Assembly (NCBI RefSeq): GCF_003259435.1
Contig: NZ_QLMA01000010.1
Span: 1 to 64,000, forward strand
DNA from: Chitinophaga dinghuensis
GTDB taxonomy: Bacteria > Bacteroidota > Bacteroidia > Chitinophagales > Chitinophagaceae
Direction: 5' to 3'
Length of the DNA: 64,000 nucleotides
Shown: positions 24,851 to 33,911 of the stretch, in pieces
How the letters are laid out: each line of letters opens with the position of its first letter
How positions within the stretch are numbered: position 1 is the stretch's first letter
Made by a program: the position numbers and the translations under genes
Notes under the pieces: generated by a model
Database searches by the model: none
Seen by the model: only the letters and a program-made list of their open reading frames with translations
What the model was told of the DNA's origin: nothing

Positions 24851-25504
24851 ATGCAGAACAGCACTATCAGTATAGGAATTGTAGATGATCATACCTTATT
24901 TCGTCAGGGGTTGATTAGTCTTCTATCAGAATACAATAGCATAAAATTTCTTTTCGAAGCGGGCAATGGCCAGGAAATGCAGCAACATCTGAAGAACGGG
25001 CCGCTCCCAAATGTAATCCTGCTGGATATCAGCATGCCTGTGATGGATGGTTATCAGACGGTCCAATGGCTGCGTCAACATCACCCCGCGATACATATTC
25101 TGGCCCTGAGCACATTTGAAGAGGATATGCCCATTATCAAAATGTTGAAAAGCGGCGCTGGCGGATATTTACTGAAGGAATCTCGTATAGGCGAGGTAGT
25201 TAATGCCATTCAAAGTATTTATGAACAAGGCTTTTACCTGAATGAGGTTGTATCTGGAAAAATGTTGCATAGCCTACAGGGAAAATCAGATAGCAGTACT
25301 AGTACATCTCATCTAAGTGAAAATGAGATACGCTTTCTGCAACTCTGTTGTTCTGAAATGACTTATAAGGAGATGGCAGTCGAAATGAACCTCAGTCCCC
25401 ACACTATTGATAACTATCGGCAAGCCCTTTTCGAAAAGTTGGACATCAAATCCAGAACAGGTTTGGTCATCTATGCTATTAAACACGCATTTTATATACC
25501 CTGA
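24851..25504 (+). CDS. NarL/FixJ-type response regulator
   Basis: 217 residues. Receiver domain with VDDHTLFRQGL, phosphorylated Asp59 in VILLDISMPVMDG and Lys in GYLLKE. C-terminal LuxR-type HTH (about 150-217): LSENEIRFLQLCC, T-Y-K-E-M-A-V-E-M-N-L-S and TIDNYRQALFEKLDIKSRTG. It is a DNA-binding transcription factor for the kinase encoded 2 bp upstream. A palindromic hairpin follows the stop. Confidence 0.92.
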   Translation: MQNSTISIGIVDDHTLFRQGLISLLSEYNSIKFLFEAGNGQEMQQHLKNGPLPNVILLDISMPVMDGYQTVQWLRQHHPAIHILALSTFEEDMPIIKMLKSGAGGYLLKESRIGEVVNAIQSIYEQGFYLNEVVSGKMLHSLQGKSDSSTSTSHLSENEIRFLQLCCSEMTYKEMAVEMNLSPHTIDNYRQALFEKLDIKSRTGLVIYAIKHAFYIP

Positions 25505-25510
25505 TAAATT

Positions 25511-25534
25511 CGGGGCTGATGTACATCAGCCCCG
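25511..25534. terminator. Palindromic hairpin after the NarL-type operon
   Basis: CGGGGCTGATGT is followed directly by ACATCAGCCCCG, a perfect 24-nt palindrome 7 bp after the stop codon. No T-run follows beyond GGGGTTT. Likely the 3' end of the operon. Confidence 0.5.
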
Positions 25535-25600
25535 GGGTTTCAGAACAACGAAAGGGATAGTTAGGTGTATAGGTTAATATCAGAAGGGACAAACATGGAA

Positions 25601-26038
25601 TCAAAGCGCCGGGGTGAGGACTTCTGTCTGAACGATTTTTACCGGAACGTTTGAAACTGTCTGCCAATGACCATTTATTTCATACTTATAAGTGCATATG
25701 CCAGTCTCCCAACGTTCAGAGACATTCAGATAAATTTCTGTATTAGGATGAACCGCCACATTACTCAAAGGATTAACCAGGAAAGGTACACCGGTTAGAT
25801 TCAGATTGATGGGGTAAGTAGCGGGTGGCAGAATAGGCAGCAGGAAATAGTTCCCTTTTACATAAGTCTGGATATCCAGTGGCGGATTGATGGCTTGCGC
25901 GATAGTGCCCATACCACTGATCTGGCGGGTAACCGTATTAACGGTGAGGGATAAATGCAGTTCTTGTCCACCAGGATTTCCAGTCCCGATCTGGAATTGT
26001 ACCACGAAAAGTCCTGTCTTGGAAACATTGTTACTCAT
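25601..26038 (-). CDS. DUF1842-like protein
   Basis: 145 residues, no signal peptide. The features G-L-F-V-V-Q-F-Q-I-G-T, L-S-L-T-V-N-T-V-T-R-Q-I-S-G-x-G, ITQ/IAQAINPPLD and the C-terminal Y-E-I-N-G-H-W-Q-T-V-S-N-V-P-V-K fit proteins annotated DUF1842, a beta-rich family with no known function. Single gene on the minus strand. The match is from memory of the family pattern and should be treated as probable. Confidence 0.6.
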   Translation of the reverse strand: MSNNVSKTGLFVVQFQIGTGNPGGQELHLSLTVNTVTRQISGMGTIAQAINPPLDIQTYVKGNYFLLPILPPATYPINLNLTGVPFLVNPLSNVAVHPNTEIYLNVSERWETGICTYKYEINGHWQTVSNVPVKIVQTEVLTPAL

Positions 26039-26190
26039 TTGGGATATTTGAAAGTGAAAGAATCAATTTACAATAGCAAAGTTCGTAGGTAGTGGGGAGG
26101 GACTTACAGCTGAAATCGGCTTTTCGTTACCCGAAAAATAACTTGCAAGGAGGGTGGAATGTAAGTTGTATTGGTTTTATTTTACATACA

Positions 26191-26205
26191 TTACTTTCAA
26201 AGTAA
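26191..26205. promoter_or_regulatory. Palindrome TTACTTT-C-AAAGTAA
   Basis: A perfect 7+1+7 dyad in the gap between divergent genes at 26038 and 26270, 65 bp before the plus-strand start. The single-base centre rules out an RNA hairpin, so an operator is the better reading. Confidence 0.3.
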
Positions 26206-26269
26206 GATTAATGGAGAGTATCCTCGACTATGAAATCAAAAACGGGGACACAATAACGATAGTAAAATT

Positions 26270-27106
26270 ATGGGACACAGAGTAAATTATGTAATCAAGG
26301 ACGGAGAAGAACTACATATCTATTACAACCATTGGCATGTGAATCTTATGACCGGAGATATGTACAAGGGTGAAAATGCGTTCATTGACTTTGTAATGAG
26401 TTGTGAGAAACATGAGGAGTTGATGTCTTACAACTGGATGGAGGGATGTGTCATTTTGGATATCAGGTTAAGGCAACTTTACTTCTGGTATGATGAATAT
26501 CCACATAATACTTCCGTGATGGAGTGTTACGTGCTACAATTATCGGAGAAATGGCCCCAATGGGGAATACAGTTGCTTAAGAACAGAATGTATGATGGCG
26601 AAAAGATTTTGGGAGTAGATTATATTTCTCAGCAATCCTTCGGTGAACTTCACCGTTTCTCGAAAGAGTTTATTGTAGCCGATGAGATGCTAGACAAATA
26701 CAACCGCCTATTGGTCCTTATTAAATCTGAATCAGGCTATTTTGTTACCGCTACCAGAATTACTACGCCTAGAGGGATTCTATATAACGGTACAGATAGT
26801 ATTGACTTACTCAGGCAAAGACCAGCCATCGCACTTCCTTTGGAACAGGATGTTAGGGATTGTATTATCATAGATACTGAACGAAAGCATATTTTATTTA
26901 GTAACAGCGACCTCGGAGCCTGGGAACAGACCAACGACAACTGGCCAGGTTATACCTTTGAAATGGGAGATTATGGTTACATTAAGACATTACGCATGTC
27001 TGGTATTGATGGAGAACATCTAAGGATGTCTGAAGAAGAGATAAAAGAAGAAGTTGATTATTTAAAAAACCTTAGGTCCCGATATGATGGAAATACAAAT
27101 CAGTAA
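26270..27106 (+). CDS. Unknown protein
   Basis: 278 residues, soluble, acidic, no signal peptide. Not recognised. The first half has many aromatic residues (YYNHWHVNLMTGDMY, DIRLRQLYFWYDEY). The second half ends with a predicted coiled coil (EEEIKEEVDYLKNLRS). Its last 23 nt overlap the start of the next gene, so the two proteins are probably made together. Aromatic-rich soluble protein pairs of this kind are common among polymorphic-toxin immunity and SUKH-like proteins, but no such family is proven here. Confidence 0.6.
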   Translation: MGHRVNYVIKDGEELHIYYNHWHVNLMTGDMYKGENAFIDFVMSCEKHEELMSYNWMEGCVILDIRLRQLYFWYDEYPHNTSVMECYVLQLSEKWPQWGIQLLKNRMYDGEKILGVDYISQQSFGELHRFSKEFIVADEMLDKYNRLLVLIKSESGYFVTATRITTPRGILYNGTDSIDLLRQRPAIALPLEQDVRDCIIIDTERKHILFSNSDLGAWEQTNDNWPGYTFEMGDYGYIKTLRMSGIDGEHLRMSEEEIKEEVDYLKNLRSRYDGNTNQ

Positions 27107-27818
27107 CGGTAAAGGAATCATTGACATTATATTTGACGGATCTGTGATCTGTCTTAAAATCAAGCGCCCAGTGGCGCTCGACTGGGATGACCTTAGTGGC
27201 AGCATTGGTCGTTATTACAAATGCACGCCGCATAGCCGGTCAATTCCACAACAATTGACCAATAATTTGATAGATGGTACCAATGATGAAATTTTGAATG
27301 GATTAAAAGACTTTCTGCAATTATTCCGTTCCGGTACATATAAAATATCGATGAACCCCAATGACGGAACGTTTTTCCCGGATCAACATCCCCAGGGTGT
27401 ATACTACAACGACTTACATCTTTATAATTACTATCCCTACGAGGACGATCATCTGATGTTCACCCAGGATCGTGAAACCCTTGATCAGGAAAGGATTCAT
27501 TGGTATGAACAGCTCATCAGCCAGGGAGGCCGACCGAAAGCGCTTGTATTTAAGGCTACTCAATTTGATCCCGATGGACCGACAGGAGTACGACTCTTCA
27601 CTGATCCAATGTTTGTATTGGATGGTCATCACAAGCTCACAGCCTATGATCGGTTAGGCATCGCACCGGAATTGATAATTATTGACCGGAAAACCAATAT
27701 TAAGGAAGAGAAAGAATTATATGAGGGCAAAAATCTGCTCGCTGAATATGAATATTTTCTATCTCCAGGACAAAGGAATCATATCATTTATAATGCAGCC
27801 TGGCTAGGGAGGCTTTAG
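27084..27818 (+). CDS. ParB/sulfiredoxin-like domain protein of unknown role
   Basis: 244 residues. The C-terminal third has the segment MFVLDGHHKLTAYDRLGIAP, the D-G-H-H-R/K-L-x-A motif of the ParB/sulfiredoxin fold, in which the motif binds nucleotide (CTP or ATP). Usual ParB partners (ParA, centromere sites) are absent and the rest of the protein is unfamiliar. N-terminal part: beta-rich with an H-S-R-S-I-P motif. The start overlaps the preceding gene by 23 nt. Possible roles include nucleotide-dependent modification or nuclease activity; these are inferences. Confidence 0.65.
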   Translation: MMEIQISNGKGIIDIIFDGSVICLKIKRPVALDWDDLSGSIGRYYKCTPHSRSIPQQLTNNLIDGTNDEILNGLKDFLQLFRSGTYKISMNPNDGTFFPDQHPQGVYYNDLHLYNYYPYEDDHLMFTQDRETLDQERIHWYEQLISQGGRPKALVFKATQFDPDGPTGVRLFTDPMFVLDGHHKLTAYDRLGIAPELIIIDRKTNIKEEKELYEGKNLLAEYEYFLSPGQRNHIIYNAAWLGRL

Positions 27819-27829
27819 TACTCGCCTCG

Positions 27830-28795
27830 TTAATGTTCCGCACGCCGCTTTATTACCTGCAATATATTATTCTGGATATCCTTCATAATCCAGCGTGCCC
27901 ACCAACTGGCATAAAAATTAAATGTGGTAGATAATTTAAAATGACTCGTGAGATGCAATCTGCAAGTGTTTGCATCCAGTTGTTCTAATTCATATACTCC
28001 ATTTAATACATCAAAGTAATCCCCTCCAACCACCACGTGTTCATCCATTGTGGCAGATGGAATCTCATAAGGATTCGCCCGTATATCGAACGTCATTTTA
28101 TGTTGATGACTATACTCCGTAACTGTTTCGTGGAAAATCAACCCGCCGGTGAATATAGCTTCGCGGTAAGCGCCAACGCCTTCATAATTCAACTCGGCCC
28201 TTAGCGGACGAGGGAAACCAAGGAATTGCGTCAACCAGCCTTTATCCTGCTTGGTATCAATTTCCTTTACGCGGGTTACCTGCTGCCAGATGGCAGCTTT
28301 GGGCGCTTTAATATCGATATACGTATAGGCTTCATAGTTACCAGGAATAACTTCGATTAACTTTTCAAGTGGAGAAAATACCAGCGGTAATAATACAATA
28401 ACTGATAGAAAAATATGCTCATCCTTTTTACTGTCCCGCAGTTTAAAGTGACCGCAGACCAGCCCTCCAATAGAGGACAGCAGCAAGAATACCGGCATAA
28501 TCATCAGCCAGCACGCCCAGCCTTCAATAGCAAGTGCCAGCGTAACCAAAAAGAATAGGAGAACAGGAATCCAGGGCGCGAAGAAACGATAACGCCATTT
28601 CTCTACTTTTTTTACACTTGACAAATATACCGTCAACGCACCTACGCCAAAAGGAATCCCAAACAGGAAAGCGACTGTCATAACACCATATAGGGTACTC
28701 CAGGAATCTACTCCAAAAACGTATCGCATCAGGAGGGCAAAGGCCACCGGGATACCTACAATTTTTAACGCGCGGATTAAATCTGTTTTATTCAT
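27830..28795 (-). CDS. Membrane protein with C-terminal SRPBCC-like domain
   Basis: 321 residues. Five hydrophobic segments fill residues about 10-150 (for example VAFALLMRYVFGV and WIPVLLFFLVTLALAIEGW). The C-terminal 170 residues have the SRPBCC layout: a first strand with Y-I-D-I-K-A-P-K-A-A-I-W, then V-T-E-Y-S-H-Q-H-K-M-T-F and a long last helix. A ligand-binding domain on the cytoplasmic side is likely. A -7 box TACCTTTG lies 16 nt upstream of the ATG. It overlaps nothing and converges on the ParB-like gene. Confidence 0.65.
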   Translation of the reverse strand: MNKTDLIRALKIVGIPVAFALLMRYVFGVDSWSTLYGVMTVAFLFGIPFGVGALTVYLSSVKKVEKWRYRFFAPWIPVLLFFLVTLALAIEGWACWLMIMPVFLLLSSIGGLVCGHFKLRDSKKDEHIFLSVIVLLPLVFSPLEKLIEVIPGNYEAYTYIDIKAPKAAIWQQVTRVKEIDTKQDKGWLTQFLGFPRPLRAELNYEGVGAYREAIFTGGLIFHETVTEYSHQHKMTFDIRANPYEIPSATMDEHVVVGGDYFDVLNGVYELEQLDANTCRLHLTSHFKLSTTFNFYASWWARWIMKDIQNNILQVIKRRAEH

Positions 28796-28811
28796 AGGGG
28801 GAAAATATAGG

Positions 28812-28819
28812 CAAAGGTA
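28812..28819 (-). promoter_or_regulatory. -7 box TACCTTTG of the membrane/SRPBCC gene
   Basis: Exact TAnnTTTG on the minus strand with a leader of about 10 nt to the ATG at 28795. No TTG at -33. Confidence 0.45.
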
Positions 28820-28841
28820 TATCCTGAATATAATAAAAAAA

Positions 28842-28869
28842 ATGGGTAGTACCTGGCGGTACTACCCAT
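28842..28869 (-). terminator. Terminator of the first SusCD operon
   Basis: ATGGGTAGTACC and GGTACTACCCAT, 12-bp perfect stem, 4-nt loop. Followed on the minus strand by TTTTTTT. It lies 33 bp after the SusD stop codon. Confidence 0.85.
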
Positions 28870-28902
28870 CGCTGGTTCTAATAGTCGGCTTTTGTAGGAG
28901 AA

Positions 28903-30303
28903 TTATTTAGAGTTCTGTTTAAGTCTTCCTTCCCCATAAGCGATAGCCGTTTGGGAGAAAGGCATTATCCAGAGATGAGATTCCGGTGTAATTGTGCGTA
29001 CAGCGCCACCTTCCGTTTTGGTCAGGGTAGCCTTGTATTTCGGATCGTTGTTAAAGCGGCGGTAATCCAGGTACCACAAGCCATATCCACGATATTCACA
29101 ACGCATTTCTCTGCGAATCAGTGCAATAGCGTCCGCTTCGGTTGCAGCTGTTGCCGGAGTATAAGCTTCCTTGATAATACGTTTCACGCGAACCTGGTTC
29201 AGCACATCCATGGCTTCGTTGTATTTTCCTGCACGAGCCAAACACTCTGCCTTGTAATAATACATCTCAGGAGTACGTATACCGCCTACGTTCACATCAT
29301 CAAAGCGGCGGTAGCTAAGGATAAGTTCACCCCCAACTGTTTGTCGCGCAAAATTGACAATACGACGCGCATCTCCTTTATCATATTGCACAGAATCCTG
29401 CGCTTTCACCACACTGATATAGAATCCCTGCAATTGCTGCATCATACCGCCATAATTAAACAGGTAGTTTTCAGGACTCTTGAACTCATATTTCGGAATA
29501 TTGATAGAAGGGGTATTCGCATCGGCCAGCGTTTTGTTGTCATAGTAATACTGCACAAAATCGAACAGTTTGTTATTAACAGCAAGCGCTTTATCCGTCA
29601 TTTCTTCTGCTTTGGCAAAATCCCGCTGGAACATATAAATTCTCGCCAACAGTGCATAGGCAGTACCTTTTCCAGGGAACAGTGGGTTATTACCCATGTC
29701 AGGAAGTGCAGGTAATGCATTATTCAGATCATTGATCATGAAATCATATACCTCTTTCACGGATGACTGTGTCAGCTTCTGCTCCATGTCGTCACTGACA
29801 TTAATCAATATGCCCGGATCAGTAGCGGCAGTAGCAGCATCATAGGTTTTACAGTAACTGTTTACCAGGTAAAAATACTGGGCAGCTCTCAATACTTTTG
29901 CTTGTGCCAGTAATGCAGCTTTATCAGTAGCGCTTCCAGTTGTAGCTGTAGTGATGTGATTGATCACCACATTGTAACTGAAAATACTTTTGTAAGACCA
30001 GTTATAACCGTTGTCTGTCTGCAGATATTGTAAACGATCCTGCGATTCCATCCAGAGATAATTAACCGTGGTCAGGTTAACGGAGCTGATTTGAAATGAC
30101 ATGTACCCCCATTCATTCGCCACGATCGCTTGATTGGACCAATCCATAACATGGGCGTTGCTGCTCTCCAGTAACGCTTTGAAGTCATCAAATGTCTGCG
30201 GAATTTTCTGGCCTCTTGGTACGATATCCAGGTATTTTTCACAACTGGTAGCTCCCAACATGACAGCCCCACCTAATATGATATAAAGTAATAGCTTCTT
30301 CAT
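28903..30303 (-). CDS. SusD/RagB-family outer-membrane lipoprotein (locus 1)
   Basis: 466 residues. Lipobox GATSC gives lipidated Cys21. N-terminal E-K-Y-L-D-I motif, TPR-like helices and the C-terminal EYRGYGLWYLDYRRF segment typical of SusD. The protein binds glycan or other ligand at the cell surface and hands it to SusC. Length is normal. It starts 22 bp after the SusC stop and is the last gene before a strong terminator. No glycoside hydrolase accompanies this pair, so the substrate cannot be named. Confidence 0.92.
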   Translation of the reverse strand: MKKLLLYIILGGAVMLGATSCEKYLDIVPRGQKIPQTFDDFKALLESSNAHVMDWSNQAIVANEWGYMSFQISSVNLTTVNYLWMESQDRLQYLQTDNGYNWSYKSIFSYNVVINHITTATTGSATDKAALLAQAKVLRAAQYFYLVNSYCKTYDAATAATDPGILINVSDDMEQKLTQSSVKEVYDFMINDLNNALPALPDMGNNPLFPGKGTAYALLARIYMFQRDFAKAEEMTDKALAVNNKLFDFVQYYYDNKTLADANTPSINIPKYEFKSPENYLFNYGGMMQQLQGFYISVVKAQDSVQYDKGDARRIVNFARQTVGGELILSYRRFDDVNVGGIRTPEMYYYKAECLARAGKYNEAMDVLNQVRVKRIIKEAYTPATAATEADAIALIRREMRCEYRGYGLWYLDYRRFNNDPKYKATLTKTEGGAVRTITPESHLWIMPFSQTAIAYGEGRLKQNSK

Positions 30304-30325
30304 AAAAAATCTTTTCTGCCAATGA

Positions 30326-33300
30326 TTAGAGTGAAAGGTTTACGCCAAAATTGTAAGTAGGCATGATAGGCAGGCTACGTCCTGTAGCTGAACCAGCCAT
30401 TCCACCCGTTTCCGGATCGATGCCCTGATTATTGAATCCTATGTAGAACAGGTTATCTACCTGGAATCTGATTCTTGCTCCGGCTACCTTCATTCGTTTC
30501 AACATACTTTTAGGCAGATTATATGACAACGTGATATTTCTGGCCTTAATATAGGAGGCACTCATGATATTCCTGTTGCTATACAACCAGTAGTCATTTC
30601 TATAACTGTTGCCGGTGTTGTCGTAGTCAAATACCAGTCTTGGAACATCAGTAACCAGTTCGTCACCTGGTTTCTTCCAGGCACTACCCAATCCTTCACG
30701 GAAACTGTAGAATGGAAATGAGCCATTCAGATAAGGGACATCATATCTCACCACATGACCAGCATTGTATACAAACATTACAGATAACTGGAATTGTTTG
30801 TAACTGAAGTTATTGATGAGTGAGCCATTATACACTGGCATATAGGAACCGCTGTTCTTGACCACATTTGGATCTGTAATATATTTATCTGTAGGCTTAC
30901 CATCCAAACCGATAATCATCGGTTCCCCTTTATTACTCAAACCTACCCAGGTATAACTGTACAGGGAATAATAGGAGTTACCCATAACTGGATAAGAGGC
31001 AGAAGGAGCCAGTTCAGAAGCCATAGCAGGCTTATAATCTACACGGGTAACGGTATTCTTATTATAAGCATTGTTCACTGTTACATTCCAGGTAAAATCA
31101 CCGGTTGTTAATACACGTCCGCTAAGAGAGAGTTCCACGCCTTTGTTACGCATAGCGCCATTATTCACATAAGCATTTGTGAAACCAAGGGCAGGATCAA
31201 TCGTTTTATTTGCCAGCAGATCTGTACTATTTCTTACATAGAAATCCAAGGAACCCGTTAATCTGTCATTTAACACCGCGAAATCAGCGCCTATATTGGT
31301 AGTAGCCGTTTTCTCCCATCTCAGGTTAGGATTTGGAGGAGTGTAAATGTCTCCTTTCTGGTTGGCAGTGAGGATATTTATACCATAAGATGCCACCATG
31401 AAAGGACCAGCAGTCTTAGCCACGTTACCATTCACGCCATAAGATGCACGGAGTTTCAACATATCCAACCATTTGATATCGGACATAAAGTCTTCCTTAC
31501 TCACTATCCAACTCGCTCCTGCTGACCATAAAGGACGATACTGGTACTTTGGATTGGTACCAAAAAGATTGGAGAGATCATATCTCATACTACCAGACAC
31601 CATATACTTGTCATTATAAGTATAGGCCGCATTTCCATAGAATGAAACATAGCGATTGATGAGCTCAGAATATTTGGTAAGATCACTCAGCGAAGTACGT
31701 ATAGAGTTCAGTCCCGTCATACCCAAAGCAAGATCGCTTGCATTCACCGGCATATATTGCATGGTCAACGGATCATACCCATAAACGCTGTAATAGTCGT
31801 TATTAACCTTAGACTCTCTGGTTTCAGAACCCACCAACGCAACTACATCATGCTTCCTGTTGAAAGTATGATTAAAATTCAGTTGCTGACGGAAGGTAAA
31901 GGAACGTTGATTATAGAAAGTAGAGTTAAATGCATTACCAACAGGCAGTTTGTAAATGGTATTTCCTTTTGCATCCAGTGCGGAGAAAGAGTTGAACAGG
32001 TTACGCATATAGCGGGAATCTCTGTCCAGCATCTGCTCTGACTTATCATTATTCCGTTCGTACTGGAACATTACATCATAATTCAGCCACTTAGTCAGCT
32101 TGGCATTCAGTTTCACATTGGCTCTGGTTTGAAGCCCTTTGCTGTACAGCTGATTATAACGTACTTCCTGTGCAGGATTTCTCTCCACTGAGAACAGACC
32201 ATATTTATCATAGGTAGCCTTATTAACAGCTCTCAGCGTGGATCTCATGAAGGTTACATTACCGTTTTCATCCAAAATTGATTCAAAAGGTAACTGTTGA
32301 TTTAAATAGCTGGAGCCAGTTGAATAATCCATGTTTCCGTCAGGACCTTTACTGTCGCTATAATTCAGATATACGCCCACATCGGCTTTCAGCCATTTGG
32401 AGATATCTGTGCTATTCCTGATATTAATACCCAGGTACTTACTGTTGGAGGTCAGATCTCTTCCCTGATCGTTACGGAAGGTAGAAGAAAAATTAAAAGT
32501 ATTGTTCGCCGAAGCCTTACCTACAGACAGGTTAAATTGCTGATTGGAAGTTGGACGAATCAGTTTATCCATTATCTGCTGGTTATACACATTCATACCA
32601 CGCAGTTTGTTCAGTCCTTCATCTGCCTGAGCACGGGTAATTTTACCTTCTGCCACCTGCAATAATAAATCCAGGGCAGGATTTGGCGGTCCGTTCTCTC
32701 TCAGACGGGTAGCTTCTTTCAAAGGATCGGTTTTAAATACCGGGTCATTGTCATAATACTGCGAAATGACATCAATGATTTCACTGGATTTGGCTTTTTG
32801 GAGATAATCCAGGTTCCATTTAGGCGTCACCGCATAATCTGCGCTAAAAGTCACCTGCGTTTTGCCTACTTTGGCTTTCTTGGTAGTGATAACAATTACG
32901 CCATTAGCAGCTCTGGCGCCATAGATAGAGGCAGCAGCAGCATCTTTAAGCACAGTAATGCTTTCAATATCTTCCGGATTAATATCTGGCATATCATCTA
33001 CAAGGCCGCCATATTTAGTGAGATAGGAATTCTCTACTGGAAAACCATCGATTACATACAACGGTTTCTGATTTGCATTGAAGGTAGAAGTTCCTCTTAC
33101 AACGATATTTCCTTTATAAGTCAATACTCCTGGCAGGTTTCCTTCTAATACCTGTGACAAGCTGCTGATACGACGTTTGTCCAGCTCCGATGCTTTTACA
33201 GTGGAGAATGAACCGGTGGCTCTCTCTCTGGAAATTGTCTGGTAACCAGTTACCACCACTTCATTCAGCACTTTACTCTTCATGACTACATTTTGAGCAT

Positions 33301-33886
33301 CGCCGTTAGAAGTAAAGAGCGTAGCACGCTCCATACCGGTAAATGTTAATGTAAGCTCTTTGGTGGTCTCAGGAACACTAATTACAAACTGACCCAGCGG
33401 ATTGGATACTGCATAATATTTACCTCCGTCTGCCTGGATATAAACCCCTGGCAAACGATTCTGATTTTCATCTGTAACGGTACCGGATATCTTTTTCATT
33501 CCTGCAGGCGCTTGTGTTTGAACACTTACCTGATGTCCAGTAGGGTTATTCACGTCATTGTTTCTCCGCTCACTGGGAACAATTACATAATGATTCCTGT
33601 CGGTATACAGGAAAACTAGTTTACTGGGATAAAGAATATTTTTTAAAAGCTCTTCGACAGTGCCATTGGCAGATGATTTTACAAAAACTTTGGTTGTTTT
33701 CCCTTTGAGTAATTGGGCATCATACATAAAAGTAGTCCCATAAACTTTGGAAATCTGATCCAATGCTTCTTTGATGGTTTGCTCTGTTTTTGCGGCTGGC
33801 GTCTGAGCACCGGCAAAAGTACAGGAGAGTAACAGTACGCATAGGTACAGCAAGCCCCTTAGGCTTTGTCTGGTACAAATCCTCAT
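30326..33886 (-). CDS. SusC/RagA TonB-dependent transporter with STN signalling domain (locus 1)
   Basis: 1186 residues. Signal peptide (ending FAGAQ at about 28), STN domain (about 35-110: T-I-K-E-A-L-D-Q-I and LVFLYTDRNHYVIVP), carboxypeptidase-like beta domain, TonB box region, plug (with ISRERATGSFSTV and KDAAAASIYGARAANGVI) and a long barrel. The STN domain contacts FecR so that substrate uptake signals to the ECF sigma. FecR lies 25 bp upstream in the same operon. Standard Bacteroidota layout. Confidence 0.95.
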   Translation of the reverse strand: MRICTRQSLRGLLYLCVLLLSCTFAGAQTPAAKTEQTIKEALDQISKVYGTTFMYDAQLLKGKTTKVFVKSSANGTVEELLKNILYPSKLVFLYTDRNHYVIVPSERRNNDVNNPTGHQVSVQTQAPAGMKKISGTVTDENQNRLPGVYIQADGGKYYAVSNPLGQFVISVPETTKELTLTFTGMERATLFTSNGDAQNVVMKSKVLNEVVVTGYQTISRERATGSFSTVKASELDKRRISSLSQVLEGNLPGVLTYKGNIVVRGTSTFNANQKPLYVIDGFPVENSYLTKYGGLVDDMPDINPEDIESITVLKDAAAASIYGARAANGVIVITTKKAKVGKTQVTFSADYAVTPKWNLDYLQKAKSSEIIDVISQYYDNDPVFKTDPLKEATRLRENGPPNPALDLLLQVAEGKITRAQADEGLNKLRGMNVYNQQIMDKLIRPTSNQQFNLSVGKASANNTFNFSSTFRNDQGRDLTSNSKYLGINIRNSTDISKWLKADVGVYLNYSDSKGPDGNMDYSTGSSYLNQQLPFESILDENGNVTFMRSTLRAVNKATYDKYGLFSVERNPAQEVRYNQLYSKGLQTRANVKLNAKLTKWLNYDVMFQYERNNDKSEQMLDRDSRYMRNLFNSFSALDAKGNTIYKLPVGNAFNSTFYNQRSFTFRQQLNFNHTFNRKHDVVALVGSETRESKVNNDYYSVYGYDPLTMQYMPVNASDLALGMTGLNSIRTSLSDLTKYSELINRYVSFYGNAAYTYNDKYMVSGSMRYDLSNLFGTNPKYQYRPLWSAGASWIVSKEDFMSDIKWLDMLKLRASYGVNGNVAKTAGPFMVASYGINILTANQKGDIYTPPNPNLRWEKTATTNIGADFAVLNDRLTGSLDFYVRNSTDLLANKTIDPALGFTNAYVNNGAMRNKGVELSLSGRVLTTGDFTWNVTVNNAYNKNTVTRVDYKPAMASELAPSASYPVMGNSYYSLYSYTWVGLSNKGEPMIIGLDGKPTDKYITDPNVVKNSGSYMPVYNGSLINNFSYKQFQLSVMFVYNAGHVVRYDVPYLNGSFPFYSFREGLGSAWKKPGDELVTDVPRLVFDYDNTGNSYRNDYWLYSNRNIMSASYIKARNITLSYNLPKSMLKRMKVAGARIRFQVDNLFYIGFNNQGIDPETGGMAGSATGRSLPIMPTYNFGVNLSL

Positions 33887-33911
33887 TGATCTTGGTTTTT
33901 AGTAATAGTTG

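Noticed and set aside
28951..29715. 254-codon plus-strand frame inside the SusD gene
   Set aside because: It is fully antisense to a well-supported SusD gene, has no recognisable domain, and has a composition typical of a shadow frame.
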